From contig NZ_BCYO01000006.1 in the NCBI RefSeq assembly GCF_001598235.1, forward strand, positions 124,001-188,000: DNA of 64,000 bases. The letters are read 5' to 3'. Positions 46,738 to 57,076 of the stretch are shown one piece after another. How positions within the stretch are numbered: position 1 is the stretch's first letter; each line of letters opens with the position of its first letter. The notes beneath the pieces were generated by a model. That model saw only the letters and a list, made by a program, of their open reading frames with translations. It was not told the origin of the DNA and did no database searches. The position numbers were made by a program, and so were the translations under genes. This DNA comes from Polaromonas jejuensis NBRC 106434 (lineage in GTDB: Bacteria; Pseudomonadota; Gammaproteobacteria; Burkholderiales; Burkholderiaceae_C).

Positions 46738-46898
46738 AGGCCACAGAGCCGTGCGACAAGCGCAGGCATGCAATTTCCCGCCGGGCCGCCCCAAGGGAAA
46801 TTAGCCCCTTCTTCCAGTGAAAGGGGCAGCGTACCGCCGAAGGCACGCGAAGCGTTCTCGAAGAGCGGCGTAGCCACAAGCGTGGGGGCAGCATTGCT
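46738..46898. repeat. GC-rich intergenic element between tatA and tatB
   Basis: Contains AATTTCCC...GGGAAATT (8 bp) and GCCCCTT...AAGGGGC (7 bp) stems, then CGCGAAGCG and GCGTGGGGGC. Blocks such as GGGCAGCG and GCGTGGGGGC recur at 55.43-55.53 kb in the same order, so both are members of one intergenic family. Confidence 0.6.
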
Positions 46899-47141
46899 TC
46901 AAGACTTTTGCTTGGCTTCGACGTCAATGGTGGTCTTGTCTGCCTTCTGGGCATTGGTGACCTGGCCAGCAGGGGCGGCCGCCTCGTCGGCAGCCGCCTG
47001 GCCGCCTTCCTTCATGCCGTCCTTGAAGCCCTTGACCGCACCGCCGAGGTCGCTGCCGATGTTCTTGAGTTTTTTGGTGCCGAACACCATCACCACGATC
47101 AACAGCACGATCAACCAGTGCCAAATGGAAAGTCCACCCAT
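46899..47141 (-). CDS. tatA: Twin-arginine translocase subunit TatA
   Basis: 80 residues. [20 protein letters not shown] followed by [20 protein letters not shown] is the helix-hinge-amphipathic arrangement of the pore-forming subunit. AGGAGC lies nearby upstream. First of tatABC. Confidence 0.95.
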   Translation of the reverse strand: MGGLSIWHWLIVLLIVVMVFGTKKLKNIGSDLGGAVKGFKDGMKEGGQAAADEAAAPAGQVTNAQKADKTTIDVEAKQKS

Positions 47142-47304
47142 GTTTTGCTCCTAATCTGTAATGGCAGGTTTTGCCGGTTTGCACGCAACTGTATTGATTC
47201 TAAGGGCCCCGCAGCCGAGGCCGCCGATTACACCCATTGACCCTGCGGGTAGTTAGTGTCTTTGCCGGCCCCCAGGGTTCCCCGAGCCGTCCCGCGAAGC
47301 GTCA

Positions 47305-47679
47305 CTAGCCTTTCAACCAGGGCCGCGGGCCACCAATGACATGGAAATGCAGGTGTCGCACCTCCTGGCCGCCCTCGGTACCGGTATTGGTCATGATGCG
47401 GAAACCGCCTTCCGGGTAAGGGTTGCAGCCCTGCGCCATCGCCAGCTCGGGGGCCAGCACCAGCATGCGCCCCAGCATTGCCGCATGCTCGGGCCCTACC
47501 TGCGCCATCGACGGGATATGCACCTTGGGAATGATCAGGAAATGCACCGGCGCCCAGGGATGGATGTCATGGAAGGCGAGCAGTTCGTCGTCCTCGTACA
47601 CCTTGCGGCTGGGAATGGTGCCGGCGGCGATTTTGCAAAAAATACAGTGGTCTGCGTGGCTAGGGTCTGGGTGGCTCAT
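47305..47679 (-). CDS. hinT: HIT-family purine nucleoside phosphoramidase-like protein
   Basis: 124 residues. CIFCKIAAGTIPSRKVYEDD and the HIT motif RHLHFHVIGGPRPW identify the Hint branch. In Burkholderiales the gene sits between the his genes and tatABC, as here. Confidence 0.92.
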   Translation of the reverse strand: MSHPDPSHADHCIFCKIAAGTIPSRKVYEDDELLAFHDIHPWAPVHFLIIPKVHIPSMAQVGPEHAAMLGRMLVLAPELAMAQGCNPYPEGGFRIMTNTGTEGGQEVRHLHFHVIGGPRPWLKG

Positions 47680-47722
47680 GCGGTCGTCCGGATTCGGTCA
47701 TTGATGATGAAGAAGGCCCGGC

Positions 47723-48073
47723 TCAGGTCAGCCGGTTGTCGCTAAAGCGCATCCAGCCCCGGATGCAGCGGTACAGGTACCAGAGCCAGACGATGCCGTA
47801 GGCGATCGCGCCCGGAAAAATAAACAGCAACCACAAAGGCGACAGCACGACCAGCCACAGCAGCGTCCACCAGAAGGTGGCAATCATGTAATTGTGGTGG
47901 TCGATGTACAGCGCGTTGGTTTCATCGGCACGCCGCAGGTAGTTGATGATGAGCGCGATCACCGCAAACACGCCGCCACTGAACCAGGCCAGCGTGTGCA
48001 GGCCGTACAGCAAATGCATGACGCTGCGGTCGTTGGCGGTTTTGGGCTCGAATTCAGCCAGATCGGTTTCCAC
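47723..48073 (-). CDS. DUF4870-like small membrane protein
   Basis: 116 residues from a GTG start with AAGGAG eight bases upstream. About three helices (LHTLAWFSGGVFAVIALIIN; YMIATFWWTLLWLVVLSPLW; GIVWLWYLYRCIRGW). The layout resembles DUF4870 proteins of unknown function. Embedded between hisE and hinT in the same direction. Confidence 0.8.
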   Translation of the reverse strand: METDLAEFEPKTANDRSVMHLLYGLHTLAWFSGGVFAVIALIINYLRRADETNALYIDHHNYMIATFWWTLLWLVVLSPLWLLFIFPGAIAYGIVWLWYLYRCIRGWMRFSDNRLT

Positions 48074-48124
48074 GGTTCAGACTCCTTTCGACAGGAACGG
48101 CCACAGGGAAATCAGCGCCCCCGC

Positions 48125-48508
48125 TCAGGACTTTTCAGCCGCTTCGCGGTGCTGCGCCTTGCGCAAGGCCTTTTCTTCCAGGCCGCTGGTGCCCTCGCGG
48201 CGCTCCAGCTCGGCCATCACCTCGGCCGGCGTCACGCCGTAGTGCGCCATGGCCACCAGGCTGTGAAACCACAGATCCGCGAACTCGCCGACCAGCTTGC
48301 CCTTCAACTCGGGCGTGGCGCCGCAATGGTCGATGTCCTTGGCGGCCATCACGGCTTCGGTGGCTTCCTCGCCGATTTTCTTCAGGAAGGCGTCGGGGCC
48401 CTTGTGCAAAAGGCGCGCCACATAGCTTTTGTCCGGATCGCCGCCGTGAGCCGCCTTGCGGCTTTCGATGATTTGCGCCAGGCGCTCGAGGGTATCGTTG
48501 GAGGACAT
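48125..48508 (-). CDS. hisE: Phosphoribosyl-ATP pyrophosphatase
   Basis: Second step of histidine synthesis, 127 residues from [46 protein letters not shown] and [15 protein letters not shown] are the MazG-like catalytic helices. Separate from hisI, unlike in enterobacteria. 14 bases after hisI. Confidence 0.95.
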   Translation of the reverse strand: MSSNDTLERLAQIIESRKAAHGGDPDKSYVARLLHKGPDAFLKKIGEEATEAVMAAKDIDHCGATPELKGKLVGEFADLWFHSLVAMAHYGVTPAEVMAELERREGTSGLEEKALRKAQHREAAEKS

Positions 48509-48522
48509 GGTGGGTGCGAAGG

Positions 48523-48912
48523 CTATTTGTAGATGCTGCCGGGGTCTTTCAAGACCGGCTCGGTGACGACCCACTGGCCGTCCTTGTAGAGGCTGAAAAA
48601 GCAGCTGTGGCGGCCAGTGTGGCAGGCAATGCCGGGCTCGTGGCCAAGCTGCGTGACCTTGAGCAGGATCACGTCGTTATCGCAGTCGAGCCGGATTTCA
48701 TGCACGGTTTGCAGGTGGCCGGACTCCTCGCCCTTGTGCCACAAACGCCCGCGCGAGCGGCTGAAATACACCGCCTGGCCCAGCTCGGCGGTCTTTTGCA
48801 AGGCCTCGCGGTTCATCCAGGCGAACATGAGCACATCGCCGCTGGCGGCTTCCTGGGCAATGACCGGGACCAGGCCCTTGTCATCCCAGCTGACTTCGTC
48901 TAACCAATTCAT
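48523..48912 (-). CDS. hisI: Phosphoribosyl-AMP cyclohydrolase
   Basis: Third step of histidine synthesis, 129 residues from [48 protein letters not shown] and the zinc region [14 protein letters not shown] with [11 protein letters not shown] are diagnostic. Upstream is a dispersed repeat, then hisF. Confidence 0.95.
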   Translation of the reverse strand: MNWLDEVSWDDKGLVPVIAQEAASGDVLMFAWMNREALQKTAELGQAVYFSRSRGRLWHKGEESGHLQTVHEIRLDCDNDVILLKVTQLGHEPGIACHTGRHSCFFSLYKDGQWVVTEPVLKDPGSIYK

Positions 48913-48982
48913 ATCTGGTATTGTCCGCGATTGTGGCAAGGCGCTGTGCGACGCCCCGGCAAGCCCTGAAACGGGCGCCATT

Positions 48983-49042
48983 TACTATCAATTCAATAGC
49001 TTCCTGCGCCCGGCTGGCGGGGGCTGGAGGCCTGAAAGGCTT
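48983..49042 (+). repeat. Dispersed hairpin repeat, copy 10 (hisF-hisI spacer)
   Basis: ACTATCAATTCAATAGCTTC, CTGCGCCC, GGGGCTGGAGGCCTGAAAGG. It lies inside the his operon between two same-direction genes. Confidence 0.8.
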
Positions 49043-49055
49043 GAAAACCCTGGAA

Positions 49056-49856
49056 TCAGAGGCGAACCGGGATGCCGCGTTCGGCCATGTGGCGCTTGGC
49101 CTGCCCGACGGTGTACTCGCCGTAGTGAAAGATGCTGGCCGCCAGCACCGCATCGGCGCCGCCTTTTTGCACGCCGTCGGCCAGGTGGTCGAGGTTGCCG
49201 ACGCCGCCCGAGGCAATCACCGGCACACTGACGGCATCGCTCACGGCGCGGGTCAGCGCCAGGTCAAAGCCGGCCTTGGTGCCGTCGCGGTCCATGCTGG
49301 TCAGCAAAATCTCGCCGGCGCCGCGCCGCGCCATCTCGCTGGCCCAGGCCACGGCATCCAGGCCAGTGTTCTTGCGGCCGCCATGGCTGTAGACATCCCA
49401 GCCCGGGCCGACGGGTACGCCCTCGGGCGTCAGGCGTTTCTCGTCTTCTTCAGTGCGGCGCTTGGCATCGATGGCCACCACGATGCACTGCGCGCCGTAT
49501 TTGGTCGAGGCGTCTGCTATCACCTGCGGGTTGGCCAGCGCGGCCGAGTTGAAACTGGTTTTGTCGGCGCCGGCATTGAGCAGGCGGCGCACGTCTTCCA
49601 CCGTGCGCACACCGCCACCCACCGTCAGGGGAATGAACACCTGCGAGGCCACGGCTTCGATGATGGGCAGGATCAGGTCGCGCCCGTCGCTGGTGGCAGT
49701 GATGTCCAGAAAGGTGAGTTCGTCGGCGCCCTGCTCGTTGTAGCGCGCGGCGATTTCCACCGGGTCGCCGGCATCGCGCAGCTGGGTGAAGTTGACGCCT
49801 TTGACGACGCGGCCGCCGGTGACGTCGAGGCAGGGGATGATGCGTTTGGCGAGCAT
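49056..49856 (-). CDS. hisF: Imidazole glycerol phosphate synthase, cyclase subunit
   Basis: 266 residues, TIM barrel. [20 protein letters not shown] carries the first catalytic Asp and [19 protein letters not shown] the phosphate site. It acts with the HisH glutaminase. An extra small gene separates it from hisA. Confidence 0.96.
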   Translation of the reverse strand: MLAKRIIPCLDVTGGRVVKGVNFTQLRDAGDPVEIAARYNEQGADELTFLDITATSDGRDLILPIIEAVASQVFIPLTVGGGVRTVEDVRRLLNAGADKTSFNSAALANPQVIADASTKYGAQCIVVAIDAKRRTEEDEKRLTPEGVPVGPGWDVYSHGGRKNTGLDAVAWASEMARRGAGEILLTSMDRDGTKAGFDLALTRAVSDAVSVPVIASGGVGNLDHLADGVQKGGADAVLAASIFHYGEYTVGQAKRHMAERGIPVRL

Positions 49857-49859
49857 GGT

Positions 49860-50075
49860 TCAGGACCCAAAAAATAGCACTATCAGCGGAACAACCACGA
49901 TTGCCCCAACGGAGACCAACAAGAATTGCGGCAGTGCCGCAAAGCCATATTCAATCGCGACGTACCCGAGGATCGCACTCAGACAGGAAGCAATCGTGAA
50001 AACGACCGTCCACTGTGGAACAGACTTGCCGGTCTTATCCGTTGAGTTCGTCGGCTTTGGCTTGAGCAAGAGCAA
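49860..50075 (-). CDS. Hypothetical small membrane protein inserted between hisA and hisF
   Basis: Up to 71 residues from TTG at 50075 (a second TTG is at 50069), with two hydrophobic helices ([40 protein letters not shown]). I do not recognise it. The first 13-14 codons overlap the end of hisA, and the stop is 3 bases before hisF. Its base composition is less GC-rich than that of the his genes, which suggests a later arrival. Confidence 0.5.
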   Translation of the reverse strand: MLLLKPKPTNSTDKTGKSVPQWTVVFTIASCLSAILGYVAIEYGFAALPQFLLVSVGAIVVVPLIVLFFGS

Positions 50076-50775
50076 AATCCAGGTCGCCGCTGTAAATCGA
50101 GCGGCCGCAAATCACGCCTTCGACGCCCTCGTCTTCGACCGCGCAGAGGGCTTCAATATCCGCCATATTGGACAGGCCGCCCGAGGCAATCACGGGAATG
50201 GTCAGCGCCTGCGCCAGCCTGACGGTGGCTTCAATGTTGATGCCGCTGAGCATGCCGTCGCGGCCGATGTCGGTATAGATGATGGACTCGACGCCGTAAT
50301 CCTGGAATTTCTTGCCCAGGTCCACGACTTCGTGGCCGGTCAGCTTGCTCCAGCCGTCGGTCGCCACCTTGCCATCCTTGGCATCGAGCCCGACGATGAT
50401 GTGGCCGCCAAAGGCGGTGCAGGCGTCCTGCAGAAAGCCGGGGTTTTTCACGGCGGCGGTGCCGATGATGACGTAGCGCAGGCCGGCATCGAGGTAGCGC
50501 TCGATGGTGTCCAGGTCGCGGATGCCGCCGCCCAGCTGCACATCGATTTCGCTGCCGACTTCGGCCAGGATCTGCTTGATGGCGGCCTCGTTTTTGGGCT
50601 TGCCCGCAAAGGCACCGTTCAGGTCCACCAGGTGCAGGCGGCGCGCGCCCTTGTCGACCCAGCTGCGCGCCATGGCGGCCGGGTCTTCGCTGAAGATGGT
50701 GGATTGGTCCATGTCGCCCTGTTTCAGGCGAACGCAGTGACCGTCTTTCAGGTCAATAGCGGGGATGAGTAGCAT
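50035..50775 (-). CDS. hisA: ProFAR isomerase
   Basis: Fourth step of histidine synthesis, 246 residues, TIM barrel from [20 protein letters not shown]. Catalytic aspartates are in PAIDLKDG and [26 protein letters not shown] and [16 protein letters not shown] are typical. Downstream of hisH. Confidence 0.96.
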   Translation of the reverse strand: MLLIPAIDLKDGHCVRLKQGDMDQSTIFSEDPAAMARSWVDKGARRLHLVDLNGAFAGKPKNEAAIKQILAEVGSEIDVQLGGGIRDLDTIERYLDAGLRYVIIGTAAVKNPGFLQDACTAFGGHIIVGLDAKDGKVATDGWSKLTGHEVVDLGKKFQDYGVESIIYTDIGRDGMLSGINIEATVRLAQALTIPVIASGGLSNMADIEALCAVEDEGVEGVICGRSIYSGDLDFALAQAKADELNG

Positions 50776-50845
50776 GTTGCGGTTAAAAGGGAACAGGTAA
50801 CGGGGTTGACAAAGACGCTGCGCTGATTTGCCCAGTGTGCTCGAA

Positions 50846-51523
50846 TCAGGGTTTCCAGTGCAGGAAATTGCGGTACAGGGCCAGTCCGTGATCGGCACTT
50901 TTCTCGGGGTGGAACTGGGTCGCGAAAATATTATCGCGTGCAATCGCCGCCGTAAAGCGCGCACCGTAGTCCGCTTCGCCCGCAATGTGGCGCGCATCCG
51001 ACGGACGGGCATAAAAGCTGTGGACGAAGTAAAAATACGCGCCGTCGGGCACGCCGGCCCACACCGGGTGCGCCGAACCGGATGCCTGCGACTGGTAAAC
51101 CTGGTTCCAGCCCATTTGCGGCACCTTGTAGCGGCTGCCGTCGGGCTGGATTTTCCCGGCCAGATCAAACTTGACGACCTCGCCGGGAATCAGGCCCAGG
51201 CCGGGCGTGATCGCACCGGCCAGGCCTTCATGGCTTTGGTCCAGCAGCATCTGCATGCCCACGCAGACGCCAAACAGCGGCTTGTTGGCAGCGGCGTGCA
51301 GCACCGCCGCCTGCAGGCCGGATTCGGCCAGCGCCCGCATGCAGTCGGGCATGGCGCCCTGGCCGGGCAGCACCACGCGCTCGGCGTTAAGCACATCCTG
51401 CGCGCGCGAGGTGACCACGACCTCGTAGCCGCTGCCCTGCGCCACATGCTGGACGGCCTGCGAGACCGAGCGCAGATTGCCCGAACCGTAATCGACCACC
51501 GCCACCGTTTTCAAATTAGACAT
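50846..51523 (-). CDS. hisH: Imidazole glycerol phosphate synthase, glutaminase subunit
   Basis: 225 residues, class I amidotransferase. [14 protein letters not shown] starts it; the catalytic Cys is C87 in [12 protein letters not shown], and His/Glu are in [12 protein letters not shown]. It feeds ammonia to HisF. A dispersed repeat separates it from hisB. Confidence 0.96.
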   Translation of the reverse strand: MSNLKTVAVVDYGSGNLRSVSQAVQHVAQGSGYEVVVTSRAQDVLNAERVVLPGQGAMPDCMRALAESGLQAAVLHAAANKPLFGVCVGMQMLLDQSHEGLAGAITPGLGLIPGEVVKFDLAGKIQPDGSRYKVPQMGWNQVYQSQASGSAHPVWAGVPDGAYFYFVHSFYARPSDARHIAGEADYGARFTAAIARDNIFATQFHPEKSADHGLALYRNFLHWKP

Positions 51524-51575
51524 TCAGAAGGTCAGAAGGGGAAAGAAAAGGGAAAAGAGCCCAGGGCGCGCCATT

Positions 51576-51630
51576 TGCTACCATTTCGGTAGCAAATTCC
51601 GCCCATCATACAAGGGCTGCAGGCCAAAAA
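51576..51630 (+). repeat. Dispersed hairpin repeat, copy 11 (hisB-hisH spacer)
   Basis: Left stem GCTACC / GGTAGC (6 bp, loop ATTTC), then CCGCCC, AAGGGCTGCAGGCCAAAAA. The stem has C-G pairs where other copies have T-A. Confidence 0.75.
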
Positions 51631-51665
51631 CATGATGGATTTTGTCCGGACCGTGGCCATGATGC

Positions 51666-52286
51666 CTACAGCGAGCCCTTGGTCGAAGGGATCACGCCGG
51701 CGGCGCGCGGATCGATTTCCAGCGCCATGCGCAGGGCGCGGGCAAAAGCCTTGAACACGGTCTCGGCCTGGTGGTGTGCGTTTTCGCCCTTGAGGTTATC
51801 GATGTGCAGTGTCACAAACGCATGGTTCACAAAGCCCTGGAAGAATTCGAAGGCGAGCTGGCTGTCAAAGGTGCCTATCATGCCGCTCTTGAAGGGCACG
51901 TGCATCTGCAGGCCGGGACGGCCCGAAAAATCAACCACCACGCGGGACAGCGCTTCGTCGAGCGGCACATAGGCGTGGCCATAGCGGCGCAGGCCTTTTT
52001 TGTCGCCCACGGCCTTGGCCACGGCCTGCCCCAGCGTGATGCCGACGTCTTCCACAGTGTGGTGGCCGTCAATGTGCAGGTCACCCTCGGCGTGAATATC
52101 GAGGTCGATCAGGCCATGGCGGGCAATCTGGTCCAGCATGTGGTCAAAAAAACCGATGCCGGTGGACAGCTTGGCCTGGCCCGTGCCGTCCAGGTTGACC
52201 CTGACGGTGATTTTGGTCTCGGCCGTGTTGCGCGAGACTTCCGCGATGCGCGGGGCGGTGGTGGAAGCAGAGGTGGAGGTCGTCAT
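51666..52286 (-). CDS. hisB: Imidazoleglycerol-phosphate dehydratase
   Basis: Sixth step of histidine synthesis; monofunctional (no phosphatase domain), 206 residues. [36 protein letters not shown] and the C-terminal [19 protein letters not shown] hold the manganese ligands. The first 12 residues are Ser/Thr-rich and variable. The ATG overlaps the hisC stop by 4 bases. Confidence 0.96.
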   Translation of the reverse strand: MTTSTSASTTAPRIAEVSRNTAETKITVRVNLDGTGQAKLSTGIGFFDHMLDQIARHGLIDLDIHAEGDLHIDGHHTVEDVGITLGQAVAKAVGDKKGLRRYGHAYVPLDEALSRVVVDFSGRPGLQMHVPFKSGMIGTFDSQLAFEFFQGFVNHAFVTLHIDNLKGENAHHQAETVFKAFARALRMALEIDPRAAGVIPSTKGSL

Positions 52287-53371
52287 AGGGATTCTTCAAG
52301 CGCCGCCAGCATTTGCGAATTTTCCTCCGCGGTGCCAACCGTCAGGCGCAAACAATTGGCCAGCAATGGATGCATTTTAGAAACGTTTTTGACCAGCACC
52401 TTGCGCGCCCGCATGCCTTCAAAGGTTTTGGCCGCATCCGGCACCCGCACCAGGATCATGTTGGCATCGCTTTTCCAGGTCTTGACGCCCTTCGTGGCCC
52501 CCAGCGCATCCAGCAGGACGGCGCGCTGCGCGACCAGCTCCTGCGCCTGCGCGGCAAACACGTCCCGGTGTTCCAGCGCAAACAGGGCGCACTCGTAGTT
52601 GAGCACGCTGATGTTGTAGGGCGGGCGCACCTTGTCGATCTCGGCAATCAGGGCTTTCGGGCCCATCATGTAGCCGAGGCGCACGCCGGCCAGGCCGAAC
52701 TTGCTCAGGGTGCGCATCAGCAGCACATGACCATGCCCGGCGATGCGGTCGATGTAGCTCTTGCTGGAAAACGGCTGGTAGGCCTCGTCCAGCACCACCA
52801 GGCCCGGCGCTGCGTTGATGATTTTTTCGATCACCGCGTCGTCCCACAGATTGGCCGTGGGATTGTTCGGGTAGGCCAGGTAGATGATGGAAGGCTGGTG
52901 CTGGGCAATAGCGGCCAGCATGGCGGCTTCGTCGAGCTCGAAGTCGGGCGTCAGCGGCACACCGATGAATTTCAGGCCCTGCAGCTGCGCGCTCATGCCG
53001 TACATCACAAAACCGGGCAGCGGCGCCAGAATGGAACCACCGGCCACATCGCAGGCCATGGCGAGCAGCGAGATCAGTTCGTCCGAGCCATTGCCCAGCA
53101 TGAGGTCAAAGCCCTCGGGCATTTGCGCATAGTCCGCCAGCGCACGGCGCAAGTCGTTGACGCGGCCATCCGGGTAGCGGTTGAGCGCGACCGCGCCCAG
53201 CCGCTGCCCCAGCTCGGCCTGCAAGGCGGCCGGCAGGCGGTGCGGGTTTTCCATCGCGTCGAGCTTGACCATGCCGGCCGAGTCCTGAACGGCGTAGGCG
53301 TGCATGGACTGGATGTCCTGGCGAATCAGTTTCTTGAGTTGAGGGGGCAGTGTGGAATCAGGCGCGGTCAT
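52283..53371 (-). CDS. hisC: Histidinol-phosphate aminotransferase
   Basis: PLP-dependent, 362 residues. [36 protein letters not shown] and the PLP-lysine segment [18 protein letters not shown] are diagnostic. Overlaps hisD and hisB by ATGA at both ends, so the trio is translationally coupled. Confidence 0.96.
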   Translation of the reverse strand: MTAPDSTLPPQLKKLIRQDIQSMHAYAVQDSAGMVKLDAMENPHRLPAALQAELGQRLGAVALNRYPDGRVNDLRRALADYAQMPEGFDLMLGNGSDELISLLAMACDVAGGSILAPLPGFVMYGMSAQLQGLKFIGVPLTPDFELDEAAMLAAIAQHQPSIIYLAYPNNPTANLWDDAVIEKIINAAPGLVVLDEAYQPFSSKSYIDRIAGHGHVLLMRTLSKFGLAGVRLGYMMGPKALIAEIDKVRPPYNISVLNYECALFALEHRDVFAAQAQELVAQRAVLLDALGATKGVKTWKSDANMILVRVPDAAKTFEGMRARKVLVKNVSKMHPLLANCLRLTVGTAEENSQMLAALEESL

Positions 53372-54711
53372 GGGCTCATTCTCATTTCGGGGACGGTCTG
53401 CAAGCGCATCTCGGCGGCGCGCGCATGGGCCTGCAGGCCTTCGCCATACGCCAGTTCGGCGGCGATCTTGCCCAGTACCTGGGCGCCCTGCTCGCTGACC
53501 TCGATCAGGCTGGAGCGCTTCTGGAAGTCATACACCCCCAGCGGGCTGGAAAAACGCGCCGTGCCGCTGGTGGGCAGCACATGATTCGGGCCGGCGCAGT
53601 AGTCGCCCAGCGATTCACTGGTGTAGGCCCCCAGAAAGATGGCGCCTGCATGCTTGAGCAGCGGCTCCCAGCGGTGCGGCGCGTTGCTGGAGACCTCCAG
53701 ATGCTCGGGCGCAATGCGGTTGCTGATGGCGCAGGCTTCTTCCATGCTGCGCGTGTGGATCAAGGCGCCGCGGCCCGTGAGGCTCTTGGCAATGATCTCG
53801 GCGCGCGGCATTTGCGGCAGCAGTCGGTTGATGGCGGCCTGCACCTGGTCGATGTAGGCGGCGTCGGGGCACAGCAAAATGCTTTGCGCCAGCTCGTCAT
53901 GCTCGGCCTGGCTGAACAGGTCCATGGCGACCCAGTCGGCCGGTGTCGTGCCATCGGCCAGCACCAGAATCTCGGAAGGCCCGGCAATCATATCTATGCC
54001 CACGGTGCCAAACACGCGCTTCTTGGCGCTGGCCACATAGGCGTTGCCGGGGCCGGTGATCTTGTCGACCTTGGGCACGGTCTGCGTGCCATAGGCCAGT
54101 GCCGCCACGGCCTGCGCGCCGCCGATGGTGAAGGCGCGCGTCACGCCGGCCACATAGGCGGCGGCCAGCACCAGGGCGTTCTTTTCGCCCTTGGGGGTCG
54201 GCACCACCATGATGATTTCGCCGACGCCGGCCACATGGGCGGGAATCGCGTTCATCAGCACCGACGAGGGATAGGCCGCCTTGCCGCCGGGCACATAAAT
54301 GCCGACGCGGTCCAGCGGCGTGACCTTCTGGCCCAGCAGGGTGCCGTCTTCGTCGCGGTAGCTCCAGCTTTCGCCGCTGGCCTTTTTCTGCGCCTCGTGG
54401 TAGCTGCGCACGCGCCGGGCGGCGGCCTGCAGGGCGTCCCGCTGAACCGCGGAAAGTCCATCGAAAGCGGCTTTGAGCTCGGCCTGCGTGAGCTCCAGCT
54501 CGGCCATCGCCGCGGCACCCAGGCCATCAAACCGCGCTGTGTAGTCCAGCACCGCCGCATCGCCGCGCTGCTGCACGTCGGCCAGGATGTCGGCGACGCG
54601 CTGCTCGATCGCGGCATCGGTGTCGGCCGACCAATGCAGACGCGCCTTGAATTGGGCATCAAAATCATCATCAGCCGTTGACAGGCGGGCGGGAGTAGCT
54701 AGCATATTCAT
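53368..54711 (-). CDS. hisD: Histidinol dehydrogenase
   Basis: Last two oxidation steps, NAD- and zinc-dependent, 447 residues. [35 protein letters not shown] and [20 protein letters not shown] are signatures. Two ATGs (54711 and 54705) are possible. The first dozen codons ([12 protein letters not shown]) lie on sequence resembling the left half of the dispersed repeat. Confidence 0.96.
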   Translation of the reverse strand: MNMLATPARLSTADDDFDAQFKARLHWSADTDAAIEQRVADILADVQQRGDAAVLDYTARFDGLGAAAMAELELTQAELKAAFDGLSAVQRDALQAAARRVRSYHEAQKKASGESWSYRDEDGTLLGQKVTPLDRVGIYVPGGKAAYPSSVLMNAIPAHVAGVGEIIMVVPTPKGEKNALVLAAAYVAGVTRAFTIGGAQAVAALAYGTQTVPKVDKITGPGNAYVASAKKRVFGTVGIDMIAGPSEILVLADGTTPADWVAMDLFSQAEHDELAQSILLCPDAAYIDQVQAAINRLLPQMPRAEIIAKSLTGRGALIHTRSMEEACAISNRIAPEHLEVSSNAPHRWEPLLKHAGAIFLGAYTSESLGDYCAGPNHVLPTSGTARFSSPLGVYDFQKRSSLIEVSEQGAQVLGKIAAELAYGEGLQAHARAAEMRLQTVPEMRMSP

Positions 54712-54716
54712 AGCAT

Positions 54717-55367
54717 TCAGCGGACGGACTGGTTTTCAACGGCCAGGGCAAAGGCATCGATGATCTTGCGAATCGGCGCCTGCTTGAGCTTGAGTGCCGT
54801 CTGGTTCACCACCAGCTGCGAGCTGATGTCCATAATGCGCTCGACTTCGACCAGATGGTTGGCCTTGAGCGTGCTGCCGGTCGACACCAGATCGACGATG
54901 GCGTCTGCCAGGCCGGTCAGCGGCGCCAGCTCCATGCTGCCGTAGAGCTTGATCAGGTCGACGTGCACGCCCTTGGAGGCAAAAAAGTCGCGCGCAATCG
55001 CCACGTATTTGGTGGCCACCTTGAGACGCGAGCCCTGCTTGACGGCTGCCGCGTAGTCAAAGCCCTCGCGCACCGCCACGCTGATGCGGCATTTGGCGAT
55101 TTGCAAATCCAGCGGCTGGTACAGGCCCTGGCTGCTGGATTCGAGCAGCGTGTCCTTGCCCACCACCCCCAGATCGGCACCGCCATATTGCACATAGGTG
55201 GGCACGTCGGTGGCACGCACCAGCACCACGCGCACATCGGGCTGGTTGGTGCCCAGAATCAGCTTGCGTGATTTTTCGGGATCGTCGAGCACCTCGATGC
55301 CGGCTGTTTTCAGCAGCGGCAGGATGTCGTCGAAGATGCGGCCTTTGGATAGTGCGAGCGTGATCAC
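54717..55367 (-). CDS. hisG: ATP phosphoribosyltransferase, short form
   Basis: First, feedback-regulated step of histidine synthesis. 216 residues from GTG ([20 protein letters not shown]). [20 protein letters not shown] and [14 protein letters not shown] are typical. It lacks the C-terminal regulatory domain, so a HisZ partner is expected elsewhere. 5 bases upstream of hisD; first his gene. Confidence 0.94.
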   Translation of the reverse strand: MITLALSKGRIFDDILPLLKTAGIEVLDDPEKSRKLILGTNQPDVRVVLVRATDVPTYVQYGGADLGVVGKDTLLESSSQGLYQPLDLQIAKCRISVAVREGFDYAAAVKQGSRLKVATKYVAIARDFFASKGVHVDLIKLYGSMELAPLTGLADAIVDLVSTGSTLKANHLVEVERIMDISSQLVVNQTALKLKQAPIRKIIDAFALAVENQSVR

Positions 55368-55427
55368 GGTGATGCTTTCAAAGAAAAGGGACGCAGACAA
55401 GCCGATGGGCGACAGCAACGCCCCGTC

Positions 55428-55523
55428 TTGCCAAGTTCAAGCCGCAGGGCCGGCTTTGCCGGACTGCAGGCGGGCGGCCCCCTCGGGGGGCAGCGAACCA
55501 CACGAAGTGGGGAGCGTGGGGGC
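55428..55523. repeat. GC-rich intergenic element between murA and hisG
   Basis: Contains CCGGC/GCCGG and GCCCCC/GGGGGC stems, then GGGCAGCGAACCACACGAAG and GGGAGCGTGGGGGC. It shares GGGCAGCG, an ACGxGAAGxG block and GCGTGGGGGC, in order, with the tatA-tatB spacer element. Confidence 0.65.
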
Positions 55524-56798
55524 TCACGACCTCACTCTTTCTATGTCGGCGCCAATGCCGCGCAGCTTGGCTTCCATCTGGTCGTAGCCGCGGTCCAGGT
55601 GGTAAATGCGGTCCACCATGGTTTCACCCTGGGCGACCAGGCCGGCAATCACCAGGCTGGCGGAGGCGCGCAGATCGGTGGCCATCACCGTGGCGCCGGA
55701 GAGCTTTTCAACCCCTTCCATGACGGCGACCTTGCCCTCGATCTGGATCTTGGCCCCCAGGCGCACCATCTCGTTGACATGCATGAAACGGTTTTCAAAA
55801 ATCGTCTCGGTCACCGCGCTGGCGCCTTGCGCGATGGCATTGAGCGCCATGAACTGGGCCTGCATGTCGGTCGGGAAACCCGGGTATTCGGTGGTGCGGA
55901 AGGACTGGGCCTTCATGCGGCCACTGGCCTGGATGCGGATAAAGCCGTCGCCCGCCGTGATGACGGCACCGGCCTCACGCAGCTTGTCGATGACAGCGTC
56001 GAGGTGATCGGCGCGGCCAGCCTTTAGCACCACATCGCCACCGGTGGCGGCGACGGCGCACAAAAAAGTGCCGGCCTCTATCCGGTCAGCCACCACCTGG
56101 TGGGTGCAGCCGTGCAGGCGCTCCACGCCCTGGATACGGATGCGGCGCGTGCCGTGGCCCTCAATCCTGGCCCCCATCTTGATGAGCATTTCGGCCAGAT
56201 CGCCGATTTCGGGCTCCTGCGCCGCGTTTTCGAGAATGGTTTCGCCCTCGGCCAGGGTGGCGGCCATCAGGAAATTCTCGGTGCCGGTCACCGTGACCAT
56301 GTCGGTGGTGATGCTGGCGCCCTTGAGGCGTTTCTGGCCGGCCGGCAACCTGGCAATCATGTAGCCATGCTCAACCACAATCTCGGCCCCCATGGCCTGC
56401 ATGCCCTTGATGTGCTGGTCCACCGGCCGCGAACCAATCGCGCAACCACCGGGCAGCGACACCGTGGCCTCGCCGAAGCGCGCCAACAGCGGGCCCAGGG
56501 CCAGCACCGAGGCGCGCATGGTTTTCACCAGCTCGTAGGGGGCCTCGGGGGAGCTCAAGGCACCCGCATTGAGGGTGACGGTGCTGGGCCGCGCCTGGCT
56601 GCGCTCCGCCTGCACGCCCATGTTGCGAATCAGCTTGAGCATGGTGGCCACGTCCTGCAGGGCGGGCACGTTCTCCAGCGTCACGCTGTCTGCGGTCAGC
56701 AGCGCCGCGCACAGCTCGGGCAGCGCGGCATTCTTGGCACCCGAAATTTCGACCGTGCCGGCCAGCGAATTGCCGCCCTTGATGAGTAGTTTGTCCAT
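55524..56798 (-). CDS. murA: UDP-N-acetylglucosamine 1-carboxyvinyltransferase
   Basis: First committed step of peptidoglycan synthesis, target of fosfomycin. 424 residues. [20 protein letters not shown], the reactive C119 in [16 protein letters not shown] and [16 protein letters not shown] are diagnostic. It keeps the Cys, so fosfomycin sensitivity at this site is expected. Between the BolA-like gene and hisG. Confidence 0.96.
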   Translation of the reverse strand: MDKLLIKGGNSLAGTVEISGAKNAALPELCAALLTADSVTLENVPALQDVATMLKLIRNMGVQAERSQARPSTVTLNAGALSSPEAPYELVKTMRASVLALGPLLARFGEATVSLPGGCAIGSRPVDQHIKGMQAMGAEIVVEHGYMIARLPAGQKRLKGASITTDMVTVTGTENFLMAATLAEGETILENAAQEPEIGDLAEMLIKMGARIEGHGTRRIRIQGVERLHGCTHQVVADRIEAGTFLCAVAATGGDVVLKAGRADHLDAVIDKLREAGAVITAGDGFIRIQASGRMKAQSFRTTEYPGFPTDMQAQFMALNAIAQGASAVTETIFENRFMHVNEMVRLGAKIQIEGKVAVMEGVEKLSGATVMATDLRASASLVIAGLVAQGETMVDRIYHLDRGYDQMEAKLRGIGADIERVRS

Positions 56799-56814
56799 GT
56801 TTTTTGGGGCGATG

Positions 56815-57060
56815 TTATTGCGCGTTGTTGGCCGCCCACTCGGCGGGCGTGTAGGTTTTCATGGACAGCGCATGCACCTCGTCGGTCTGCAGGCGGCCAC
56901 CCAGCGTGGCATAGACCCGCTGGTGGCGCTGGATCAGGCGCTGGCCCTCAAACACGCTGGAGACGATGGTGGCATACCAGTGCCGGCCGTCGCCGGACAG
57001 CTCGATGTGTTCGCAGGGCAGGCCTTGCGCAATGATGGCTTGAAGTTCTTCGCTGGTCAT
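56815..57060 (-). CDS. BolA/IbaG-family protein
   Basis: 81 residues. [20 protein letters not shown] and [19 protein letters not shown] with [14 protein letters not shown] match the IbaG branch. Such proteins bind monothiol glutaredoxins in Fe-S handling; a CGFS glutaredoxin is at 13.2 kb. In many proteobacteria the gene precedes murA, as here. Confidence 0.9.
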   Translation of the reverse strand: MTSEELQAIIAQGLPCEHIELSGDGRHWYATIVSSVFEGQRLIQRHQRVYATLGGRLQTDEVHALSMKTYTPAEWAANNAQ

Positions 57061-57076
57061 GTTTTCGTTGTTCCGG

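Noticed and set aside
53350..54681. A 443-codon plus-strand frame opposite hisD
   Set aside because: Antisense shadow; hisD is complete with all signatures.
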